Below are positions 1 to 5,054 of a DNA stretch of 6,271 bases, piece by piece. The translations under genes and the position numbers were made by a program. This DNA is from Anaerolineae bacterium. Lineage in GTDB: Bacteria > Chloroflexota > Anaerolineae > Aggregatilineales > Phototrophicaceae. The notes below the pieces were generated by a model. It searched no databases. It was not told where the DNA came from and was given only the letters and a program-made list of their open reading frames with translations. Each line of letters starts with the position of its first letter. Position 1 is the first letter of the stretch. The stretch covers positions 1 through 6,271 of the forward strand of contig WGEI01000042.1 in the NCBI GenBank assembly GCA_015492875.1. Direction: 5' to 3'.

Positions 1-627
1 ATGGCTGGGGAAGAGCGTAGCATTGCAGCAACGAAGACCTATACCGCACAACTCACATTGCTAGCCATGTTGACGGCAGCGCTGAGTGGCGAAGGGGAAT
101 TGCAACGTAGTTTGAGTAAGTTGCCGCAGCTTGTTGAAGAAACCCTAGCGTTATCTGAGCCGATTCATGATTGGGCAGAGCGCTATCGGTATATGGAGCG
201 GTTCGCCGTTATTGGACGCGGGTTTAACTATTGCACAGCATTTGAAATTAGCCTGAAGGTGAAGGAACTGTGCTATATCAGCGCGAATGGCTATAGCGAG
301 GCAGATTTTCGTCATGGGCCAATAGCGACGATACAGCATGGCTTTCCGGTGATGTTGGTTGCGCCTAAGGGGGCTATGTTGCCTTATATGCAGGATTTAA
401 CGGATAAGCTGCATGAGCGCGGGGCAGAATGTTTAGTCATCAGCAATAATGACCAGATTGCACAACAGGCCACCTACCACATGCCCCTCCCCCAGCGCGT
501 ACCTGAATGGTTATCGCCGATTGTGAGCGTTATTCCGGGGCAGATATTCGCTATGCAGCAGGCGGTTGTTCGGGGTTATGCGGTTGATTCACCGCGTGGC
601 CTCTCTAAAGTGACAGTAACGCAATAA
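1..627 (+). CDS. GlmS-like SIS-domain sugar-phosphate isomerase/deaminase, C-terminal part (5' end outside window)
   Basis: This is the C-terminal 208 residues of a SIS-fold protein resembling the isomerase half of glucosamine-6-phosphate synthase. Seen: the end of the first SIS domain (ERSIAATKTYTAQ, about residues 5-17) and a full second SIS domain (about 60-190). Aligned by eye with E. coli GlmS, the catalytic set is conserved at the right spacing: E82, K86, E89 and H105 match GlmS E481, K485, E488 and H504, and K203 near the C-terminus (PRGLSKVTVT) matches K603. The ATG at base 1 lies inside the first SIS domain, so it is an internal Met and the gene starts upstream. Family knowledge: such proteins are either full GlmS, which has an N-terminal glutaminase, or shorter NagB-II/AgaS-type deaminases of about 340-390 residues. 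Which applies cannot be decided here. Its neighbour is a sugar kinase, 26 bases downstream and probably co-transcribed. That favours a catabolic hexosamine-6-phosphate deaminase, by inference. Confidence 0.9.
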   Translation: MAGEERSIAATKTYTAQLTLLAMLTAALSGEGELQRSLSKLPQLVEETLALSEPIHDWAERYRYMERFAVIGRGFNYCTAFEISLKVKELCYISANGYSEADFRHGPIATIQHGFPVMLVAPKGAMLPYMQDLTDKLHERGAECLVISNNDQIAQQATYHMPLPQRVPEWLSPIVSVIPGQIFAMQQAVVRGYAVDSPRGLSKVTVTQ

Positions 628-639
628 AATTTTAGCAAT

Positions 640-643
640 AAGG
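640..643 (+). promoter_or_regulatory. Weak ribosome binding site of the ROK kinase gene
   Basis: AAGG lies 10 bases before the ATG at 654, in the short gap after the SIS gene stop. It is weaker and further away than the GGAG-type sites of the leftward genes. This would fit translation partly coupled to the preceding gene. No other start is plausible, because the ATP-binding DIGGTK motif begins at residue 10. Confidence 0.45.
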
Positions 644-653
644 TTTTAATACG

Positions 654-1622
654 ATGAGCAAGTATGCAGCAGTTGGGGTTGATATTGGCGGGACGAAAAT
701 TGCCTTTGCGCTAGTCGATGAAAAAGGCGATGTCCTGATTGAGGAAAGGTTGGCAACACATGTGGAATTTGGCCCAGAGCGTATTATCACGCGGATTGCG
801 GCTATGGCCAATTCCTTTGTGGCGCGGTCTCCTGTGCCGGTTGTGGGCATTGGGGTAGGTTGTCCGGGTCATGTAGAGTCTGATAGTGGGATGGTGCGGC
901 TGGCGGTGCATCTCGATTGGTATGATGTGGCATTAAGAGAAGGTATCGCCTGTCAGTTACGTGAGGAAATACCGGTTTTTGTCGATAATGATGTGCGGGC
1001 GCTAGCTCATGGTGAGTCTCTGTATGGTGCGGGGAAAAATATCGACAATTTTGTATTGCTGGCGCTGGGCACGGGTTTAGGTTCGGCAGCGGTAGTGAAT
1101 GGTGAGGTGGTACGAGGAGACCATCACTTTGCGATGGAAATTGGGCATATGGCGCTCATCAGCAACGGGCGGTTATGCCCCTGTGGGCGCGAGGGTTGTT
1201 TGGATATGTATTTATCTGGAACGGGGATGATGGCGGCGGTTGAGGAACATAAGCCAGCATATCCGCAAAGCCAACTACAAAACTTGCCCTATATCACGCC
1301 ACATGATGTTATCTGTGCGATGAAAGAGGACGACCCGTTGGCTATTGCCATTCGTGATGAGTTTATCTATTGGTTGACTTATGCGACAGGCTGGATAACA
1401 GGCATCTATGACCCATCGCGCATTATTTTAGGCGGCGGGCTGGGTTTGGCGCTGGCGCCTCAGATACTAGACGATGTCCAGCGCCGTTTAAGCGAGCACA
1501 CATTATTGCCAATTAACCAGCAGCCGCAAATTGTGATGGCACAGGTGATTGATAGCGCAATAGGAGCGGCGAGTTTAGCGCTGGCGAATTATCAACTTTC
1601 AGCGCCAAGCAATCCTTCATAA
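654..1622 (+). CDS. ROK-family sugar kinase (glucokinase / N-acetylhexosamine kinase type)
   Basis: This 322-residue cytoplasmic protein is the normal length for a ROK kinase and lacks the N-terminal DNA-binding domain of ROK repressors. It should phosphorylate a hexose or N-acetylhexosamine with ATP. Seen in order: phosphate-1 loop DIGGTK (residues 10-15); DND at 111-113, where D113 is the expected catalytic base; phosphate-2 segment LGTGLGSA (138-145); the ROK zinc signature E162-x-G-H165 followed by C175-P-C177-G-x-x-G-C182, with exactly the spacing known in Mlc/NagK proteins; and the adenosine-site GGG at 260-262. All key residues are present, so the enzyme should be active. The substrate (glucose, GlcNAc, ManNAc or other) cannot be read from motifs. 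The GlmS-like gene just upstream favours an amino sugar, by inference. Its last 31 bases overlap the convergent acetyltransferase gene. Confidence 0.93.
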   Translation: MSKYAAVGVDIGGTKIAFALVDEKGDVLIEERLATHVEFGPERIITRIAAMANSFVARSPVPVVGIGVGCPGHVESDSGMVRLAVHLDWYDVALREGIACQLREEIPVFVDNDVRALAHGESLYGAGKNIDNFVLLALGTGLGSAAVVNGEVVRGDHHFAMEIGHMALISNGRLCPCGREGCLDMYLSGTGMMAAVEEHKPAYPQSQLQNLPYITPHDVICAMKEDDPLAIAIRDEFIYWLTYATGWITGIYDPSRIILGGGLGLALAPQILDDVQRRLSEHTLLPINQQPQIVMAQVIDSAIGAASLALANYQLSAPSNPS

Positions 1623-2068
1623 ATGCTGGGGGTTGAATCGGGAATGACAACCGCACCGACAGCTTTTTCATAGAAAGCGACGGGGCCAACACCGCCAATA
1701 ATTGCGTAACCATAACCTTGCGCGCGCATATCATGGAGGCAGGCGAGCAAAAGCGCCTTGCCTGTACCGTGCCCACGAGCAGCTTCGCCGACGCCAGTTG
1801 GGCCAAAGAACCCTTTAGCGGTGGCATCATAGCAAGCAAAGCCGAGCATCTCGTGATTAAGCACGGCGATGAAGCAACTCACTGGCAAACGAGCGAAAGC
1901 CGCATCGGTCTCGCTAACCCAATTCTCATCAAAATGGGATTTTACCCATGAGAGCACATGATGCTTTTCTGGGGCAAGCGCGCGCCGAACTAAAATCCCC
2001 TGCTGCCGCTGGTGCGCCAAAACTGGCTCTAAAGGCGGTAATGTATAAAGCTTAACCAGCATATCCAT
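1592..2068 (-). CDS. GNAT-family N-acetyltransferase
   Basis: This 158-residue protein is predicted to transfer acetyl from acetyl-CoA to an amine. Seen: an N-terminal half with β-strand-like segments (CFIAVLNHEMLGFACYD, about 65-81); acetyl-CoA-binding motif A with R98-G-H-G-T-G103, the usual R/Q-x-x-G-x-G/A pyrophosphate loop, followed by a helix (KALLLACLHDMRAQG); then motif B with FYEK at 132-135 and a C-terminal strand. The start at 2068 is chosen because GGGGAGG sits 7 bases upstream. The longer reading from an ATG at 2095 would place that site inside the coding region and has no good site of its own. The C-terminus overlaps the ROK kinase tail-to-tail. It lies 94 bases downstream of the glycosidase on the same strand, so it may be the last gene of that unit or have its own promoter. 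The acceptor is unknown. An amino sugar is suggested only by the neighbours. Confidence 0.87.
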   Translation of the reverse strand: MDMLVKLYTLPPLEPVLAHQRQQGILVRRALAPEKHHVLSWVKSHFDENWVSETDAAFARLPVSCFIAVLNHEMLGFACYDATAKGFFGPTGVGEAARGHGTGKALLLACLHDMRAQGYGYAIIGGVGPVAFYEKAVGAVVIPDSTPSIYEGLLGAES

Positions 2069-2075
2069 ATTGCAG

Positions 2076-2082
2076 CCTCCCC
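2076..2082 (-). promoter_or_regulatory. Strong ribosome binding site deciding the acetyltransferase start
   Basis: On the minus strand GGGGAGG is followed by 7 bases and then the ATG at 2068. This near-consensus site supports residue 10 of the longest reading frame as the true initiator. Confidence 0.8.
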
Positions 2083-2105
2083 AAATATTATTCATTACAC
2101 GGATG

Positions 2106-2128
2106 ATTATAGATTATTATCTAGTCAA
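2106..2128 (-). promoter_or_regulatory. Possible promoter/operator region upstream of the acetyltransferase gene
   Basis: The gap between glycosidase and acetyltransferase (2069-2162) is markedly AT-rich. On the minus strand it holds TTGACT (2123-2128) and a consensus TATAAT (2106-2111), but only 11 bases separate them, too few for a standard sigma-70 promoter. Between and overlapping them is a perfect inverted repeat, TAGAT-4-ATCTA (2110-2123). The TATAAT could be a real -10 with a poor -35, with the repeat as an operator. Chance occurrence in AT-rich DNA is also quite possible. Confidence 0.3.
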
Positions 2129-2162
2129 CTTCTATATCCAAGTAATCCGATTTAGATAACAG

Positions 2163-4001
2163 TTAATTATCCAAAGTTAACGCCAGAAGTAAAGCTGCAT
2201 TCGGCCAAGCAAACCAATGACGAGAGACGACTTCACTAGTCGAGGCATCATAGGCTTCTGGCAAAGCGCCATCCCACTGGGCAATGTTTGTTAAGCGCTG
2301 AATCACATCATCACGGCGAGCGGCATCACCGGTTAGAGCGGCAAATAGGTACTCTTGAATATCGCCAAGCGGCCAAGGGGCGGGCGTGTGGATAGACCCT
2401 AATCCGCTGTATGTGCCGCTATAAAACCCGCCCTTATTCGCTTCGCTAAAAGCGAACACCATTGTATTGAGCCAAACGGTATCCTGTGGAGAACAGAACC
2501 CCCAATATGGGGCTAATGCTAACGGCAAGTCATTAGCGTCTTGATAAAGCTGATACCCACCTACCCCATCGATAAGATAGGCAAATAAGGGCTTTTCGGC
2601 ACCGGTTACGGCAAAATCACGGTAGATACGCTCATGAACTCGCTGGGCTGTAGAAAGCATACGCTCACCTTGCCAGTAAGGGGCGAGGCGGCGGAAGGTG
2701 TGCCAGAGGAGGATATGGCTGGAAAGGTGGTAAGGCATGGATATAGGGTCATCTGCGGGAGTCTCTTCAGTGGGAAAGAGGCCATCTTGTTCGCGGGCGA
2801 AAAGTAAATCTAGTATGGAGGCAATTTGAGCGCTAAAACGGGATAAAAGCGAAGTATCACCTGTCGCTTCAATATAATCAGTCAATTCGAGCAGTGGATA
2901 AAGTTGCTGGTCTAATTGGAAAGCGGGGTCTTTGGCAGTGCCATTAGCGAGATAGGCGCGTTCCCAATACCCATTTGGGCGTTTCGCAATCTCAAACATC
3001 CAGATAAGATGAGCGCGGATGAAGTCTACCGCGTCTCGCCGCACGGGCAGCAAGGCGCGCACAACAAAGTATGCGTCTCGATTCCATGAGAGCGGGAGAA
3101 GTTGGTGGTCGGTGAGTATACAGGTTGCCTCTTCACTAACGGGGACAGCGCAAAGATGGGCATATGTCACAGCGCGGCGGAGGGGCAATTCGAGGGGGGC
3201 AATATCTGGCAATGCGCATTGCCCCCAGAAATCGCGCCATGATGCGAGGGCATGTTCTAACTGTTTCCATAGTTCATTAATGGTGAAAGTGGGCATTGTG
3301 CGAGAGGCGTCTCCTATGGGCGGGAAATGCCAGATAAGGGCGAACTCTGCGGCGGTTGAGCAGGCGAGTATTTTGTTAGTTAGGGATGAATGCCATGATA
3401 AGCCAACGCCATGTAAAGTCACAGCGGCCTGAAGTGCGGGATTTTGCAAATAGAGTGTGTGTGCGTTTAGCTGCTTGAGGGAAGTTTGCGATGACGGCGG
3501 AGACATTGGCCCACCTTCTGTCAATTGAGTGTAGGCACAACGCTGTAAGGAGCATTCGAGGTTGAGGCTAAGAAACTCAAGGGGTTGAGAGCAAGACCAA
3601 AGCTGAACAACGCAGTCAGGGTAATCAGGCGGGGTAAAAGTATATACATCTGCGGCAGTGCCCTTTTGCCATACAAAGCGAAAATGCGGTATCACATCTT
3701 CCAGCAAAAATACTTGGCGTTGCTGGGGTGCATCATAAGCGACAAGGCCAAAACCCTCTTGAACGGCGAGATGAGAGCGATAGGCACGGACGGCATCTGA
3801 ATCATAGCGTTTAGCCTCATCGAAGGGAGAGAAGGCTGTTAGTGTGATATAGCCATGTTCGGGATGGTAACGGTTAATAGAGAGCAAGCGAGCGTCTGCG
3901 GTTATGCTCCCCGTGAGGCCATGACCGAAAAAATCTAGTGGTTTATATCCCTGATTGACATCTAGCAGGCGCTGTCTATAAGCATGGAACGAATATGGCA
4001 T
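2163..4001 (-). CDS. Cytoplasmic six-hairpin glycoside hydrolase, GH125-like (possible exo-α-mannosidase)
   Basis: This 612-residue protein has no signal peptide or membrane segment, so it should act in the cytoplasm on imported sugars. Seen: an N-terminal β-rich region (about 1-260) and a C-terminal region (about 265-612) that reads as an (α/α)6 barrel. The barrel segments resemble GH125 and related six-hairpin glycosidases: WNRDAY (306-311), FQLDQQLYPLLELTDY followed by TGD (361-382), a DANDLPLALAPYWG segment (488-501), SGLGSIHTPAPWPLG (532-546) and RHWFAW (594-599). Candidate acidic catalytic residues include D309, D364, D491 and E582; I cannot assign acid and base with certainty. Typical GH125 enzymes (α-1,6-mannosidases, about 430 residues) lack such a long N-terminal region, so this is an outlying member or a neighbouring GH15/GH133-like family. 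The ATG at 4001 is supported by GGAG 7 bases upstream. It follows the permease genes on the same strand, behind a terminator. Confidence 0.78.
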   Translation of the reverse strand: MPYSFHAYRQRLLDVNQGYKPLDFFGHGLTGSITADARLLSINRYHPEHGYITLTAFSPFDEAKRYDSDAVRAYRSHLAVQEGFGLVAYDAPQQRQVFLLEDVIPHFRFVWQKGTAADVYTFTPPDYPDCVVQLWSCSQPLEFLSLNLECSLQRCAYTQLTEGGPMSPPSSQTSLKQLNAHTLYLQNPALQAAVTLHGVGLSWHSSLTNKILACSTAAEFALIWHFPPIGDASRTMPTFTINELWKQLEHALASWRDFWGQCALPDIAPLELPLRRAVTYAHLCAVPVSEEATCILTDHQLLPLSWNRDAYFVVRALLPVRRDAVDFIRAHLIWMFEIAKRPNGYWERAYLANGTAKDPAFQLDQQLYPLLELTDYIEATGDTSLLSRFSAQIASILDLLFAREQDGLFPTEETPADDPISMPYHLSSHILLWHTFRRLAPYWQGERMLSTAQRVHERIYRDFAVTGAEKPLFAYLIDGVGGYQLYQDANDLPLALAPYWGFCSPQDTVWLNTMVFAFSEANKGGFYSGTYSGLGSIHTPAPWPLGDIQEYLFAALTGDAARRDDVIQRLTNIAQWDGALPEAYDASTSEVVSRHWFAWPNAALLLALTLDN

Positions 4002-4008
4002 AACGGCA

Positions 4009-4012
4009 CTCC
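4009..4012 (-). promoter_or_regulatory. Ribosome binding site of the glycosidase gene
   Basis: On the minus strand GGAG (in TTTTGGAG) is 7 bases before the ATG at 4001. It lies just after the T-rich tail of the upstream terminator. Confidence 0.7.
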
Positions 4013-4020
4013 AAAATAAG

Positions 4021-4048
4021 ATAGAAAAGACCGCTAGATAGCGGCCTT
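4021..4048 (-). terminator. Rho-independent terminator after the permease genes
   Basis: Read on the minus strand, AAGGCCGCTA and TAGCGGTCTT form a 10-base-pair stem (one G·U pair) around a 2-base centre, i.e. a loop of about 4 bases if the closing pair opens. The stem occupies 4027-4048 and runs into TTTTCTAT. It begins 26 bases after the MalG-type stop and ends only about 20 bases before the glycosidase start. It therefore either ends the transporter transcript or attenuates transcription into the glycosidase. Confidence 0.75.
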
Positions 4049-4055
4049 AATCATC

Positions 4056-4066
4056 AACAAATTGTT
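4056..4066. repeat. Short perfect palindrome AACAA-A-TTGTT
   Basis: An 11-base inverted repeat (5-base arms, single central base) lies between the permease stop codon and the terminator stem. It could be a small operator half-site pair or simple AT-rich chance; nothing else in the window repeats it. Confidence 0.3.
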
Positions 4067-4074
4067 AGCGTATA

Positions 4075-5052
4075 CTACCCTTTTACTGCCCCAGCGGTGA
4101 GGCCGCGCGTTAGGAAGCGCTCGAAGAAGAAGAACAGCACGATGATAGGCACGCTAACGATCAATGAGCCAGCCATAAGCGCAGTCACAGGGACTTCTTG
4201 ATCATTGAGCCGTTCTAAACCGAGCGGCAACGTCCATGATTCTGGATTTACGACAAGGAAAAGGAAGGCATAGAGGAACTCGTTCCAAGCAATCATGAAG
4301 GTATATAGCGCCACAGAGGCAATGGCTGGTAAGGATAAGGGAATTGTGACGCGCCAGATGGCAGATAGATGGGTGCAACCATCGATAAGCGCGGCTTCTT
4401 CTAAGTCTGGCGGCAGGGTGAGGAAGTAGCTACGCAGCATATATAAGGCGACGGGTATCGTTTGAGAAAGATAGACGATAATTAGGCCGTGCAGCGTGCC
4501 CCTTAGGCCTGTTTTGGTGAAAAAGGCAAATAAGGGAATAGCGAGCACAATGGCCGGAAACATATAAATCGCCAGAATTGCCCACGAGAACACGTTGCGG
4601 CCCGGAAAGCGCAAACGGGTGATGGCATAAGCGCCCGGTATGGTGAGCAAAAGCGTAAGCGAAACCGTCACTAGCGAAACGAGAAGGCTATTGCCGATAA
4701 ATGGCGGGAAGCCCTGCTCTACTAGAACGATAGTGAAGGCGCTTTGATTAAAGACATTGACACAATCTTCGGGCAAGTCTGGATTGACTTCTAAATCATC
4801 CGTGCCATAACGCAGCCAACACCACACAGGATGAAGCGAAGTTTGAATATCCTCTGGGCGAGGGAAGAGGCGTGTGGGGTTAGTGAGTACATCTTGTTCT
4901 GTGCGTAGGGAGATATTCACCATCCAGTAGAAAGGGAAAATCGTGACGATGGCGAACAGCAGGATAAGCGCCCACTTGAGAATGCTGCCAAGTAGCGTTT
5001 CAATCTCCTCGCGGGAACGATAAGGATTAGCGAAATTCGTTTGAGACGCCAT
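4075..5052 (-). CDS. MalG-type carbohydrate ABC transporter permease
   Basis: This 325-residue inner-membrane protein forms half of the channel of a binding-protein-dependent sugar importer. Seen: a short cytoplasmic N-terminus; TM1 about 24-45; an unusually long extracytoplasmic loop about 46-116 with C78 and C97; then five more hydrophobic segments at about 118-143, 154-176, 189-205, 244-266 and 293-311. The EAA motif that docks on the ATPase is EEAALIDGCTHLSAIWR (about 218-234), running into IPLSLP. The C-terminus (RFLTRGLTAGAVKG) is typical of the family. The start at 5052 is chosen because GGAGGAGG sits 7 bases upstream. A TTG at 5079 would lengthen the frame by nine residues, but inside the MalF-type gene and without a site. 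The ATG follows the MalF-type stop by only 2 bases, so the pair is translationally coupled. The substrate is unknown; the adjoining glycosidase suggests an oligosaccharide. Confidence 0.93.
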   Translation of the reverse strand: MASQTNFANPYRSREEIETLLGSILKWALILLFAIVTIFPFYWMVNISLRTEQDVLTNPTRLFPRPEDIQTSLHPVWCWLRYGTDDLEVNPDLPEDCVNVFNQSAFTIVLVEQGFPPFIGNSLLVSLVTVSLTLLLTIPGAYAITRLRFPGRNVFSWAILAIYMFPAIVLAIPLFAFFTKTGLRGTLHGLIIVYLSQTIPVALYMLRSYFLTLPPDLEEAALIDGCTHLSAIWRVTIPLSLPAIASVALYTFMIAWNEFLYAFLFLVVNPESWTLPLGLERLNDQEVPVTALMAGSLIVSVPIIVLFFFFERFLTRGLTAGAVKG

Positions 5053-5054
5053 CT

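Noticed and set aside
1..3. ATG at the first base as the start of the SIS gene
   Set aside because: It falls inside the first SIS domain, just before the conserved ATK motif. A start here would lack most of a domain, so the gene is cut by the window edge.
632..911. Minus-strand open frames opposite the start of the ROK gene
   Set aside because: They are opposite the conserved DIGGTK region, so the plus strand is the coding one; no motifs in the antisense products.
1718..1951. 77-codon open frame on the plus strand
   Set aside because: It lies wholly antisense to the acetyltransferase, which has clear GNAT motifs; no family resemblance.
2093..2095. ATG at 2095 as the acetyltransferase start
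   Set aside because: It has no good ribosome binding site and would place the strong GGGGAGG site inside the coding region; the ATG at 2068 fits that site at 7 bases.
2106..2128. TTGACT/TATAAT as a confident sigma-70 promoter
   Set aside because: The spacer is only 11 bases against the usual 16-18, so it is listed only as a low-confidence regulatory region.
3019..3432. 137-codon open frame on the plus strand
   Set aside because: It is antisense within the glycosidase gene, Arg/Ser-rich with no recognisable domain or ribosome binding site, and is explained as a shadow of the real gene.
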